A stretch of DNA of 64,000 nt from contig JADJVW010000002.1 in assembly GCA_016710365.1 (NCBI GenBank), forward strand, positions 1 to 64,000. The letters are read 5' to 3'. The stretch comes from Candidatus Caldilinea saccharophila. Its GTDB lineage: Bacteria > Chloroflexota > Anaerolineae > Caldilineales > Caldilineaceae. The notes beneath the pieces were generated by a model. The model worked only from the letters and a program-made list of their open reading frames with translations. It was not told where the DNA came from and searched no databases. Positions 1 to 10,938 of this stretch are shown in pieces. The first letter of the stretch is position 1, and each line of letters starts with the position of its first letter. A program made the position numbers and the translations under genes.

Positions 1-2
1 TC

Positions 3-278
3 CGCTTGATCCAGGCGCAGGCGTTGGCGGGCGATCTCGCTGCCGCCGCACAGGATCTGGCCGCGCTTGAGCAGGGGCAGCCGGATAGCGGTTTTGCTGA
101 AGCCGCGGCGCAATGGCTGGACAGCTACACCGCGCGTAAAGACGCCGCGGCTGCCTGCCGCGCGGTCCAGCCGATCTTCGACAAGGAGACGCTGACCTGG
201 CAGATCACGGATCACTTCGGCTACAACCATCCCGCGCTGGCGCCGGAGCAGGTCTGCTTTATCCCGCGCGGCAAGTGA
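3..278 (+). CDS. C-terminal end of an unidentified protein (5' end outside the window)
   Basis: The reading frame is open from the first bases of the window to a TGA at 276-278, so the gene begins upstream. The 91 visible residues are Ala/Gln/Leu-rich and look helical in their first half, similar to the end of a TPR-type solenoid, followed by a short Trp/His/Pro-containing tail ending in an Ile-Pro-Arg-Gly-Lys stretch. No family motif is recognisable, so no function is given. It converges on the GT4 gene on the opposite strand, and a purine-rich inverted repeat lies between the two stops. Confidence 0.6.
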   Translation, partial: RLIQAQALAGDLAAAAQDLAALEQGQPDSGFAEAAAQWLDSYTARKDAAAACRAVQPIFDKETLTWQITDHFGYNHPALAPEQVCFIPRGK

Positions 279-279
279 A

Positions 280-371
280 GTAGAGGGAGACAAGGAGAGG
301 GGGAGACAGGGAGAAGGGGAGACTTCACGATTCAATATTGACAATTCGTCCCTTGTCTCCCCCTCTCTCCT
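280..371. repeat. GGGAGACAAGGAGA-type inverted repeat (family A variant)
   Basis: A purine-rich arm (about 293-323) is followed by a short AT-rich spacer and an imperfect reverse complement (about 349-371, containing CCTTGTCTCCCCCTCTCTCC). It fills the whole gap between the two convergent stop codons. It sits exactly where the GT4 gene ends early, so it may have replaced that gene's 3' end. It resembles the GGAGATT repeats elsewhere in the window (13463, 16341, 55384, 58221 and 58773), with GGGAGAC in place of GGAGATT. Confidence 0.6.
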
Positions 372-1350
372 ACCGCGCGCTCGTCACTACCGGCGCGCCT
401 GCCTGCATGGCTTCCAGCACCATCATGCCGAAGCCTTCGTACAAACTGGGGAAGACAAACGCTGTGGCAAGTGCATGGAGCGCCGGTTTGTCGGCTTCCT
501 CCACCCACCCGCAGCAGTGCACCTGGGCTGCGCATCCCATCTCCTGCGCCAGACGCCGCGGGTCAGGGAAAAAGGCGGTGTCTGCCGAGGGCAGCGCGCC
601 GGCCAGCACCAGCTTGACCGCGGCATCGCCGCCAAGCGCGAGGTAACGCGCATAACCGCCGATCACGCCTTGCATGTTTTTGCGCACGTCGAACCCACCC
701 AGGTAGAGAAAAAAACGGTCGGGCAATTCATAACGCTGTTTGACGCGCGCCAGATCTTCGGCGCTGGGCGGCGAAGCGCCCTCCTGATTGGGGCCATGAT
801 GGACCACATGGACGCGCGGTTGCGGCGCGTGCAGATGCGTCACAATGTCGCGGGCGGCGGCTTCGCTGACGGTGAGGAGCGCAGTGGCGCGCCGCGCCGT
901 CCAACTGACCAGGCGTGTGTAGATACGCTGCATCACACTGCCACGGTAGGCGGGCAGCACGCGCGGGATCAGATCGTGGATGGTGATGACAGTGGGCGCC
1001 GGCTGCCAGACCGGCCCGGCCCAGTAGGGAACCCAGTAGACATCCGCCCGGCACATGCGCGCGGCGCGCGGCGCGGTCACCTGCTCCCACCACAACTTTG
1101 CCAGGTTTTCCGGCAACCGCGGCAATTTGACCGGCACGCAGGTGACGTTCGGCCACTGTGCTGCAAGCGCCGCGGGCGTCGCCTCGCCCATCGCGGCATG
1201 CACCGGCAGCAACAGCGAGATGCGCGCTGAAGGCGCGACTTGCGGCATCCATTCCAGCAGATGGGCGAGATACTGGCCGCTGCCGCTGGCAAGCCGGCCC
1301 GCCATCCAGCCATTGACGGCGACATGAAGTGAAACTGTCGAGATTGGCAT
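370..1350 (-). CDS. GT4-type glycosyltransferase, truncated at the C-terminus
   Basis: A retaining GT-B glycosyltransferase that would move a sugar from a nucleotide donor to a cell-surface glycan precursor in the cytoplasm. The N-terminus carries the family's acceptor-side SGSGQYL-like motif (residues about 22-28). A linker DLIPRV region follows, then the donor-domain start FFLYLGGFDVRKN and the nucleotide-sugar motif SLYEGFGMMVLEAM near the end. The protein stops right after GAPVVTSAR, where family members normally run another 50-70 residues, so the last helices of the donor domain are missing. The 3' end abuts a purine-rich inverted repeat. A possible promoter (TTGCCC, 18 bp, TAGAAT; 1359-1388) lies so close to the ATG that the transcript could be nearly leaderless. 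Activity of the truncated form is doubtful. Confidence 0.8.
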   Translation of the reverse strand: MPISTVSLHVAVNGWMAGRLASGSGQYLAHLLEWMPQVAPSARISLLLPVHAAMGEATPAALAAQWPNVTCVPVKLPRLPENLAKLWWEQVTAPRAARMCRADVYWVPYWAGPVWQPAPTVITIHDLIPRVLPAYRGSVMQRIYTRLVSWTARRATALLTVSEAAARDIVTHLHAPQPRVHVVHHGPNQEGASPPSAEDLARVKQRYELPDRFFLYLGGFDVRKNMQGVIGGYARYLALGGDAAVKLVLAGALPSADTAFFPDPRRLAQEMGCAAQVHCCGWVEEADKPALHALATAFVFPSLYEGFGMMVLEAMQAGAPVVTSAR

Positions 1351-1474
1351 AGTAGTAAATTCTAGCCGTCTTTGACGCCATTGGGCAAGGTACGCCAGAG
1401 GCGGTCGAGGCCATGATATACTCTGGCTTGCTCATTCATCTACCTTGCGCCATGCCAGCGACGCGGATAGCAAT

Positions 1475-1525
1475 GAAAAGCCTTCTCTGCGAGTCTCTGC
1501 ATCTCAGCGTCAAAGGCAATTTTCC
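1475..1525. repeat. Family B repeat (CTCTGCG / AGCGTCAAAGGC), upstream of ssnA
   Basis: This stretch, read on the plus strand, matches the reverse complement of 51761-51818 block by block: GAAAA, GCCTTCTCTGCGAG, TCTCTGC and CAGCGTCAAAGGC, ending in an AATTTTCC that partly inverts the left end. A third, rearranged copy lies at 28192-28281. It occupies the leader just ahead of the amidohydrolase start at 1551. Confidence 0.6.
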
Positions 1526-1550
1526 AGAACAGACAAGGGCATCCTCTGTC

Positions 1551-2888
1551 ATGCTGATTCATAACGCAACCGTTGTCACCTTTGATGAAACCAACCGTGT
1601 CATCGCCGATGGTGCGGTGCGCTACACAGGCGACGCCATTGACGCCGTCGGCGACAGCGACACGCTGCTGGCCAACTATCCCGACGACGCACGATGGGAT
1701 GCCGCGGGCATGGTGTTGATGCCCGGCCAGATTTGCGCGCACACCCACTTCTACGGCGCATTTGCGCGCGGGATGTATATCCCTGGCCCACCGGCCAAGG
1801 ATTTCCCTGAGATCCTGCAGAATCTGTGGTGGAAATTGGACAAGGCGCTCGATCTTGACGGTGTGCGCAGTTCGGCGGAGGTTTGTCTGGTCGATGCTAT
1901 CCGCAACGGCACGACGACGCTCATCGATCACCACGCCAGCCAGCGCGCCATCGACGGCAGTCTGGATGTGATTGGCGAAGCCGTATTACAAAGCGGGCTG
2001 CGTGCGGCGCTCTGCTATGAAGTGACCGACCGCGACGGCGCGGAGGCCGCACAAGCCGGCATTCGCGAAAATGTACGTTTTCGCCAGCGCGTGGAAGCGG
2101 AAAGCGGATGGCATCAAGGACGGTTGGCCGCCACCTTTGGCCTGCACGCCAGCCTCACCCTCTCCGACGCGACGCTGGCGCAGTGCGCCGCGGAGGCCAA
2201 TCGCTTTCACATCCACGTGGCGGAACACCCGGTGGACGAGTATGACAGTCTGCAAAAATCGGGCAAGCGCGCGGTGGAACGGTTGCATGATTTCGGGATC
2301 ACCGGGCCGGCCAGCATCATGGCGCACTGCATTCACATTGACGCGTGGGAAACCGCGCTGCTGGCGGAAACGGGAACGTTCGTCAGCCACCAGCCGCGCT
2401 CCAACATGAACAACGCCGTCGGCGCGGCTGAAATCACGCCGATGCTGCGCAAAGGGCTGCCGGTCTGCCTGGGCAATGACGGTTTTAGCAACGACATGTT
2501 CGTCGAAATGAAGGTGGCCGACCTGCTGCAGAAGGCGGTGCACAGCGACCCACGCTATCTCGGCGCGGACAAGGTGATCGAGATGGCGGTGATCAACAAC
2601 CGGCGGCTGGCCGCGACTTTCTTCGACCGGCCGGTTGGCGTCGTGGCTGCGGGCGCGTATGCGGACCTGATCCTGCTCGACTATTGGCCGACCACGCCGC
2701 TTATGGCGGCCAATCTGCCGTGGCACATGCTGTTTGGCGTCAGCGGCGGCCATGTGCACAGCACGATTGTGCAGGGCGTCACACTCATGCGCGGGCGTAA
2801 ATTGCTTACGCTGGACGAGCCGGCCATCGCCGCGCACAGTCGCCGCCACGCACAGGCGACCTGGGAGCGCTATTGGGCGATGTTTTGA
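1551..2888 (+). CDS. ssnA: SsnA-type amidohydrolase (cytosine deaminase-like fold)
   Basis: A 445-residue metal-dependent amidohydrolase. It follows E. coli SsnA closely by eye: HxH metal motif at H64/H66, then NLWWKLD, IDHHAS, HIHVAEH, RSNMNN and the late metal-site GNDG. Family members hydrolyse amide or imino bonds of purine-like or guanidine-like substrates; the SsnA substrate itself is not settled. The frame is open from 1413, but the ATG at 1551 is preferred because the protein then starts with the usual MLIHNATVV strand, and because the extra upstream codons run through a family B repeat. No purine-catabolism partner is adjacent, so it seems to stand alone. Confidence 0.85.
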   Translation: MLIHNATVVTFDETNRVIADGAVRYTGDAIDAVGDSDTLLANYPDDARWDAAGMVLMPGQICAHTHFYGAFARGMYIPGPPAKDFPEILQNLWWKLDKALDLDGVRSSAEVCLVDAIRNGTTTLIDHHASQRAIDGSLDVIGEAVLQSGLRAALCYEVTDRDGAEAAQAGIRENVRFRQRVEAESGWHQGRLAATFGLHASLTLSDATLAQCAAEANRFHIHVAEHPVDEYDSLQKSGKRAVERLHDFGITGPASIMAHCIHIDAWETALLAETGTFVSHQPRSNMNNAVGAAEITPMLRKGLPVCLGNDGFSNDMFVEMKVADLLQKAVHSDPRYLGADKVIEMAVINNRRLAATFFDRPVGVVAAGAYADLILLDYWPTTPLMAANLPWHMLFGVSGGHVHSTIVQGVTLMRGRKLLTLDEPAIAAHSRRHAQATWERYWAMF

Positions 2889-2915
2889 AAGTTGGAATCG
2901 TTCGGTATAGACTAA

Positions 2916-4224
2916 ATGCAGGCTTTTCCCACGCTGCTACTGGAACGTTTGGATAAACACCCGCCTATAGTGATGACAGCGCATAAACTTATGTCGACCG
3001 AACAAGTGATTTTTCAAACCCAAATTGAGGGATTGACGGCGCAACTTACAGGCCGTGAAAGACAAATCGTCGAATTACAGACGGCCAATGAGGAATTGGA
3101 ACGTGCGGCAAGAGTCAAGGATGATCTGCTGGCGACGATGGGACATGAATTGCGCACTCCCCTCAATGCGGTATTGTCCCTGTCTCGCGTGCTCCAAGAG
3201 CAATTGGGGCAGGTGTTGACCGAACGTCAGCAACAGTCGTTCCAAGTGATCAGCGCCAGCGGCCAACATCTGCTGGAGCTGATCAACGACATCCTCGACC
3301 TGAGCAAGCTCCAGGCCGGCAAGATGATGCTGAAAATCGAGCCTGTCAGTGTGGAAAAACTTTGCAGAACTTCGTTGGACATTGTGCGCCAGCAAGCAGA
3401 ACAGAAGCATCTGCACCTCGCCCTCACCCTTGACGACCAGGCAAGCACCATCCACGCCGATCCGCTCCGCATCAAACAGGTATTGGTCAATCTGCTGAGC
3501 AACGCCGTCAAGTTTACGCCCGAACATGGCGCCGTAGGCGTTGAAGTTGTGAGCAATGTCGAGCAGGGCCAGATGATCTTCACAGTTTGGGACACCGGGA
3601 TTGGCATTGCCGCGGCCGACTTGCCAAGTCTGTTCAAACCCTTCGTGCAAATCGAGAACAACCAGCCAGCCCAATCTGTAGGCACCGGGCTTGGGCTGGC
3701 GCTGTCACAGCGGCTCGCACGACAGCATGGCGGCGATATCTACGTCAAGAGCGCGCTGGGCGCCGGCAGCCGCTTCACGCTGGAACTGCCGTGGCAAATC
3801 TCCGATGCCCCCCACGCGGTCGAGCATCCTGCTGCGGCGCCATCCATCTCCGCCGGCAGCAGGCGTCGGCTGATCTTGCTTGCAGAGGACAACGAGGCCA
3901 ATATCTTTGCTATCTCCGAATATCTTGACCTGTACGGCATTCCGGTAGTTGTTGCGCGCACCGGCCCGGATGCGCTGGAAATCGCCCGCACCGAACATCC
4001 AGGACTGATCTTAATGGATATCAACCTGCCGCGACTTGACGGCCTCGAAGTCATCCGGCGCATCCGAAGTATGGAAGGATACGCCGACCTTCCTATCGCA
4101 GTGATCACCGCCTTGAGCGACGACAATGAACGCGTGCGCCGCCGGCGCCGACCACTATTTGGGCAAGCCGATCGATCTGGACAAACTCGACCGTATGCTC
4201 GATCAATATTTTGCCAAGCAATAA
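2916..4224 (+). CDS. Hybrid histidine kinase with C-terminal receiver, frameshifted near 4142
   Basis: A soluble sensor kinase with a short N-terminal coiled coil (residues about 28-68) and no membrane segment. The DHp H-box has phospho-acceptor His77 (MGHELRTPLN). The HATPase_c domain has an N-box (NLLSNAVKF), G1 (DTGIGI) and G2 (GTGLGLAL). A receiver domain starts near residue 325 (LLAEDNEAN), with phospho-acceptor Asp368. After NERVR the frame is lost: in the plain frame it runs to 4244 as Arg-rich nonsense, whereas one frame over the DNA encodes AGADHYLGKPID through a TAA at 4222-4224, the normal receiver end with its conserved Lys. A single indel near 4142 explains this. The start could also be the ATG at 2991. 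No response regulator is adjacent. Confidence 0.8.
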
Positions 4225-4268
4225 CACTCAAACAGAAAAACTGAAACAGAAAAATGAAGGAGAGTTAT

Positions 4269-4937
4269 ATGTCTAATCCCGTCATTGCCGTGATTGGCGG
4301 CACCGGCGCCGAGGGGTCCGGCCTGGTGGTGCGTTGGGCCGCCGCCGGCTACCCGGTGATCATCGGCAGCCGCAGCGCCGACAAGGCGCAAACCGTCGCC
4401 ACAGAGCTGGCTGCGCTGCTGCCCGCGGGCAGTGGCGAAATTCGCGGGGAGAGCAACGCCGACGCCGCAGCCGCGGCTGAGATCGTGGTGCTGAGTGTAC
4501 CCTACGAAAGTCAGGCCGACATGGCCGCACAGATCGCGGCGGGCGCGCAGGGCAAGCTGGTTATCACCGTCGTCGTGCCGCTCAAGCCGCCCAAGGTGTC
4601 CGTGGTGTGGCGCCCGGCCGCCGGCTCGGCCGCGCAGGAACTCCAGCAACAGTTGGGCGAGCAGGTGCAGGTCGTCGCTGCGTTCCAGAACATTGCCGCC
4701 GGCCATCTGCGCGACCTCACCTGGACGTCAGATTGTGATGTGCTCTACACCGGCGACGGCAAGGAAGCCAAAGCCACGACGTTGGAGTTGATCCGCGCGG
4801 CCGGTTTCTTTGGCGTCGACGCCGGCCCGCTGGCGAACGCTTCGGTCGTCGAAGGCTTTACCGCCGTGCTGGTCGGCATCAACATTCGCAACAAAGTGAA
4901 AAACAGTGGCGTCAGAATCACAGGGATCTCACGGTGA
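4269..4937 (+). CDS. npdG: NADPH-dependent F420 reductase-like protein (NpdG family)
   Basis: A 222-residue Rossmann protein with the glycine-rich dinucleotide motif VIGGTGAEGSGL at the N-terminus and the VIIGSRSADKA segment that binds the NADP phosphate in this family. The middle has the VLSVPYE and KLVITVVVPL strands typical of F420H2:NADP oxidoreductases, which pass hydride between F420 and NADP. A good Shine-Dalgarno (AAGGAG, 4255-4260) selects the ATG at 4269 over the in-frame ATG at 4254. Its stop overlaps the GTG start of the next gene (GTGA). No F420 biosynthesis gene lies in the window, so F420 use is inferred from family alone. Confidence 0.8.
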   Translation: MSNPVIAVIGGTGAEGSGLVVRWAAAGYPVIIGSRSADKAQTVATELAALLPAGSGEIRGESNADAAAAAEIVVLSVPYESQADMAAQIAAGAQGKLVITVVVPLKPPKVSVVWRPAAGSAAQELQQQLGEQVQVVAAFQNIAAGHLRDLTWTSDCDVLYTGDGKEAKATTLELIRAAGFFGVDAGPLANASVVEGFTAVLVGINIRNKVKNSGVRITGISR

Positions 4938-6070
4938 AAAAGCACTCGGCGCTGCGCATTGAAACGCTGGCGATTCACGCCGGCCATACGCCCGACCCGA
5001 CGACAGGGGCCGTGATGCAACCGATCCACCTGTCGACGAGCTTTGAGCGCAACCCTGACGGTACATATCCGGCCGGCTACGTTTACACGCGCACAGATAA
5101 CCCAAACCGAGTTGCGCTCGAAACCTGTCTGACCGCGCTTGAAGGCGGCGCGGCCGCGGCGGCCTTTGGCTCTGGCATGGCCGCCATCGCCGCCATCTTT
5201 CAGGCGTTGGCGCCCGGCGATCACATCCTCTTCCCCGACGACGCCTACTTTGGCGCCGGCCGCCTCGTGCGCGAGCTCATGGCGCCGTGGGGTCTCACCT
5301 ACAGCGTAGTGAATATGGCGGATGTGGACGCGGTGCGGGCGGCGATGCAGCCCACGACCCGGCTGATGTGGGTCGAGACGCCCTCCAATCCGCTGCTCAA
5401 AATCACCGACATTGCCGCCGTTGCGCAGATCGCACACGCAGCCGGTGCGCGCTGTGCGGTCGACAACACCTGGCCTTCCCCGACCGGACAGCAGCCGCTC
5501 GCACTGGGCGCCGATCTCGTGATGCACGCCACCACAAAGTACCTGGGCGGGCACAGCGACTTGCTGGGCGGCGCCGTGATCGCGCGCGCGGCGGACGCTT
5601 TCTTCGAGCGGATTCGCCTCGTCCAGACGATCGGCGGCGCGGCGCCATCCCCTTTTGATTGCTGGCTGCTGATGCGCAGCATCCGCACGCTGCCTTACCG
5701 GATGCGCGCACACAGTGAGCACGCCCAGCGCATCGCCGAGTTTCTGGCCGACCACCCGGCTGTCGAAAGCGTACATTATCCGGGTCTGCCTGGCCACCCT
5801 GGCCACGCAATTGCCCGCCAGCAGATGCAGCAGTTCGGCGGGATGCTTTCGATCCAGGTGCGGGGCGGGACCGACGCCGCAATGCGGGTGGCGGGGCGCG
5901 TGCAACTCTTCACGCGGGCGACCAGTCTGGGCGGCGTCGAGAGTTTGATCGAGCATCGCGCTTCGGTGGAGGGATCACACACGACGACGCCGGCCAATCT
6001 TCTGCGCATCTCCGTGGGGCTGGAACATCCCGACGACCTGATGGCAGATCTGGCGCAGGCGCTGGCTTAA
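4934..6070 (+). CDS. PLP-dependent trans-sulfuration enzyme (cystathionine gamma-synthase/lyase family)
   Basis: A 378-residue Cys/Met-metabolism fold type I enzyme. Visible motifs are YTRTDNPN near residue 51, FGSGMAA (phosphate-binding loop), the VETPSNPLL strand, Asp177 in AVDNTW, and the PLP Schiff-base lysine Lys202 in ATTKYLGGHSD. The C-terminal SLGGVESL motif is typical of the family. Gamma-synthase, gamma-lyase and methionine gamma-lyase cannot be told apart safely by eye. The GTG start overlaps the npdG stop (4934-4937), so the two are translationally coupled. A GNAT gene follows 11 bp downstream, probably in the same operon. Confidence 0.85.
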   Translation: MKKHSALRIETLAIHAGHTPDPTTGAVMQPIHLSTSFERNPDGTYPAGYVYTRTDNPNRVALETCLTALEGGAAAAAFGSGMAAIAAIFQALAPGDHILFPDDAYFGAGRLVRELMAPWGLTYSVVNMADVDAVRAAMQPTTRLMWVETPSNPLLKITDIAAVAQIAHAAGARCAVDNTWPSPTGQQPLALGADLVMHATTKYLGGHSDLLGGAVIARAADAFFERIRLVQTIGGAAPSPFDCWLLMRSIRTLPYRMRAHSEHAQRIAEFLADHPAVESVHYPGLPGHPGHAIARQQMQQFGGMLSIQVRGGTDAAMRVAGRVQLFTRATSLGGVESLIEHRASVEGSHTTTPANLLRISVGLEHPDDLMADLAQALA

Positions 6071-6081
6071 GCGGGGAAATC

Positions 6082-6579
6082 ATGCGCGTCTCATTTGCCC
6101 CGATCACCGAAGACGAAGCACGCACGGTGCTCTGTTGGCGCTACCCGATGATGGGACTGAGCGCCGAACCGGACGCCGACGAACTGGCGCGCGATGTTGC
6201 GGCTTTGCTGCGCCCGGATTATCACTACCACGCGGCCCACGACGAAACGGGGCGGTTGGTCGGCTTCTGCTGCTTTGGCGAGGACGCGCAAGTGCCCGGC
6301 GGCGACTACTCGCTGCCGGCGCTGGACATCGGCTTAGGTTTGCACCCAGATTTGACCGGGCGTGGGTTGTCACACAGCTTTCTGGAGAAGATCCTGGCGC
6401 TCGGCGATCAGTTGTTTCAACCGGAGTTTTACCGCGCCACCGTGGCCGCCATCAACGCGCGTTCGTTGCGACTCTTTGAAGGATCAGGTTTCCTTTTTAT
6501 GCAGACTTTCCTCAGCGGGGAGGTGCGCAACCACCGCTTCCACATTTTGCTGCGGGCAGCGCCCCCCGCAGAGGAGTAG
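6082..6579 (+). CDS. GNAT-family N-acetyltransferase
   Basis: A 165-residue protein with a GNAT fold. Motif A is visible as DIGLGLHPDLTGRGLSHS (about residues 75-92), with the pyrophosphate-binding turn TGRGLS. The following helix and RATVAAINARSLRLFEGSGF match motif B, where Asn of the NxxSxxL(Y/F)ExxGF signature is present. It would transfer an acetyl group from acetyl-CoA; the acceptor is unknown. It ends the npdG/trans-sulfuration operon. A family C repeat follows downstream. Confidence 0.85.
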   Translation: MRVSFAPITEDEARTVLCWRYPMMGLSAEPDADELARDVAALLRPDYHYHAAHDETGRLVGFCCFGEDAQVPGGDYSLPALDIGLGLHPDLTGRGLSHSFLEKILALGDQLFQPEFYRATVAAINARSLRLFEGSGFLFMQTFLSGEVRNHRFHILLRAAPPAEE

Positions 6580-6628
6580 TGGCCTGTCAAGCATCAAACT
6601 TTGGGTTTGGGTAGAGCTACAACAAGGG

Positions 6629-6806
6629 AACGCAGATAATCACAGATAAAAGTGGATTTGCGCGGATAAGTGCAGATGCCTGGCTCTTATCCGCGCAAAT
6701 CCGTCTACTCCGTATTATTCGTGGCCTAGTTTTTGCTATAGCTGTATCGTTACGCAAGATCAGCGGAAATCTGCCCGATCCGCGTTATCCGCGTGCTATT
6801 TCTCGT
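6629..6806. repeat. Family C repeat (GGATTTGCGCGGATAAG hairpin plus ATCCGCG tail)
   Basis: A perfect 17-bp inverted repeat (GGATTTGCGCGGATAAG at 6654-6670, its complement at 6686-6702) is flanked by CGCAGATAATCACAGAT on the left and by GCGGAAATCTGCCCGATCCGCG on the right. It occupies the gap between the GNAT stop and the rhomboid stop and runs into the rhomboid coding end, giving that gene its last codons and stop. A second member lies at 10790-10866. Repeats of this GATTA/GCGGAT type are known from many unrelated bacteria. Confidence 0.75.
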
Positions 6807-7423
6807 TCTATTCCACCCCGGCGCGTGCCGCGCACCTGGAGATAGGCCACGACCACGCCGCCGATAAAGCCGAAGAGATGTCCCTGCCACGACACGCCAT
6901 GCTGCAGCGGCAACATGCCCCACGCCATCCCACCATAGACCAGGAAGGCCACAACTGCCAGGACGATGGCGACCATGCTGCGTTCGTAATAGCCACGCGC
7001 CAGCAGATAGCCGAAAAGCCCAAAGACCACGCCGCTGATGCCGAGATGGATCGTCGCCGCGCCGCCAAACAGCCAGATGCCCAACCCGCTCGCCAGCAGC
7101 GATGCCAGGAACACGATGGCAAAATCACGCGTATCGCGCAGCATCACAAACCAGCCAAGCACCACCAGCGGGATCGTGTTGGCGAGCAGGTGTCCAAAGC
7201 CGGCATGAAGCCACGGCGCCACCACGATCGCCTGCAAGCCCCCCAACGTGCGCGGCTGAATGCCTAACCCGTCCAGCGCGCCGTGCAGCACAAGCCAGTC
7301 AATCAGTTCAATGCCCCACAACGCGGCTACCAGCGCGCCGAGCAGCACGGCGTGGCGCGACAGGTGACGACGCACCCCTTGTGTGCGTTCCAATGCAGTT
7401 CCACGCCAATCAATTCGTGTCAT
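6785..7423 (-). CDS. Rhomboid-family intramembrane serine protease
   Basis: A 212-residue polytopic protein of about six membrane segments. It has the rhomboid catalytic Ser130 in GISGVVFG and catalytic His182 in GHLFGFIGG, and the HAGFGHLLAN segment (H73, H78, N82) that stabilises the oxyanion. It would cleave membrane-anchored substrates within the bilayer. The last residues (EREIARG) and the stop codon are encoded within a family C repeat. It is a single gene; the next gene upstream is divergent. Confidence 0.9.
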   Translation of the reverse strand: MTRIDWRGTALERTQGVRRHLSRHAVLLGALVAALWGIELIDWLVLHGALDGLGIQPRTLGGLQAIVVAPWLHAGFGHLLANTIPLVVLGWFVMLRDTRDFAIVFLASLLASGLGIWLFGGAATIHLGISGVVFGLFGYLLARGYYERSMVAIVLAVVAFLVYGGMAWGMLPLQHGVSWQGHLFGFIGGVVVAYLQVRGTRRGGIEREIARG

Positions 7424-7475
7424 TTGTTCGCCTCAGGTTGACAAGCATTCTGCCTCAGTCCACAATAACGGCACT

Positions 7476-7895
7476 ATGGCCTACACACTCAGCGATCCCT
7501 TCCGCTCTTTGCGCGTGGTGCTGCGTCTTAGCGGCGCCGCATCGCTTCTGACCGGACTGATCTTCCTGCTCTTGCCAGACGCCACCGCCGTCGAGACGAT
7601 GGGGCTGGGCGCCGGTCCGCTCTGGCCGCTGCGGCTGGCAGGCGCTGCCCTGCTGACGCTGGGTATTTTCTACCTACTCACCGCGGGCGAGCGCATCATC
7701 AGGCTGCCGGCGCTGGTGACGGTCGCACTTGGCAACGGGTTGCCATCCGTGCTGGTCGTCACCGCCTATCTTCAGCAGCAAATGGCTGAGTTCACCTGGC
7801 CATTGCAAGGCGCTATGCTCACCCTGTTCGTGATCTGGCTGACCGGTGCGGTGGCGCCGCTGCGTTTCTTACGCGCCGAGTACCAGGCAGACTAA
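7476..7895 (+). CDS. Small polytopic membrane protein of unknown function
   Basis: A 139-residue hydrophobic protein with about four membrane segments separated by very short loops (LLTGLIFLLLP; LRLAGAALLTLGIFYLL; LPALVTVALGNGLPSVLVV; LTLFVIWLTGAVAPL). The frame is open from 7383, but the ATG at 7476 gives a clean MAYTLSDPFRSLRV start and clears the divergent rhomboid gene. No family motif is recognised. A strong hairpin at 7954-7985 follows it. Confidence 0.6.
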   Translation: MAYTLSDPFRSLRVVLRLSGAASLLTGLIFLLLPDATAVETMGLGAGPLWPLRLAGAALLTLGIFYLLTAGERIIRLPALVTVALGNGLPSVLVVTAYLQQQMAEFTWPLQGAMLTLFVIWLTGAVAPLRFLRAEYQAD

Positions 7896-7953
7896 ATCGC
7901 AGAGTAATCGCTGTGATGCTTTACGCAAACCCCCGCCCAAAGTCGCGCACAAA

Positions 7954-7985
7954 AGAAGGGGTAAGGCCGTCGCCTTACCCCTTCT
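7954..7985. terminator. Bidirectional hairpin between convergent genes
   Basis: A perfect 14-bp stem (AGAAGGGGTAAGGC and its complement) with a 4-nt CGTC loop lies between the convergent membrane-protein and Zn-peptidase genes. Neither side has a clear T-tract, so it may stop transcription weakly or act as a processing or stabilising end. Confidence 0.55.
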
Positions 7986-8058
7986 GCACTTCCTATCTGT
8001 GACAATACAATTGCCACAGGATAGGTTGCTCAACTTGCTCTCTCTGCTCTGGGCGAGT

Positions 8059-8751
<693 letters not shown>

Positions 8752-8903
8752 GGCTTGTCATTTCCTTTCTTGACAGGATACCTTGCTGCAAGTATACAAC
8801 GCCTTCCCCAACCATTACGTTTTGCCAATTACGATTGCTGCCTCGTTATCGAAGCAAACCATGCACAAATTCCAGGTGCACGAATGGAACAGACATCCCC
8901 TTG

Positions 8904-10526
<1,623 letters not shown>

Positions 10527-10938
10527 GGGTTGCGATTATACATGCGAATCGGCATTCGCGACGACTGCCTGATCGGGAGAGATCATCTTAACATTTTAAC
10601 ATCTTACAATTGGCCTGCCGGAAGCTGGCAGCGATAGTGAAGTCCCCCTATGGCCCAGGCGGTACAGAGCCGATCCGCTACGCCATTTGCGATACAGAGC
10701 GGTGGACATGCTGAAAGTGTACCACTGAAAGCAGTGTGCGCAAGGATTTAACGCAAATGACAGCCTGTCCTGGGGGCCAGACATCGCCAATAAATACGGA
10801 TAGGCGCAGATGTTTTGTTGGTGTGCTCTCATCCGCGCTTATCCGATTTCATCTGGGCGTATCTACGTTCTCCAATTGTGGCTTTACCCGAAGCAGACGA
10901 TTGACCGTCGATCAGCCGCCAGGCAGAATTCAACAGCA
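10527..10938. other. Intergenic region upstream of murJ, downstream of the CAP gene
   Basis: No convincing gene. It holds the leader and promoter region of murJ (read leftward) and a family C repeat at 10790-10866. The short open frames here have no ribosome site or recognisable protein. Confidence 0.5.
10790..10866. repeat. Family C repeat, second copy
   Basis: Left arm ATAAATACGGATAGGCGCAGATG and right arm CATCCGCGCTTATCCGATTTCATCTGGGCG are imperfect inverted halves of the same ATCCGCG/GCGGATA words found at 6629-6806. Confidence 0.65.

Noticed and set aside
10596..10832. 78-codon minus-strand frame upstream of murJ
   Set aside because: It overlaps a family C repeat, has no ribosome site and no recognisable sequence.
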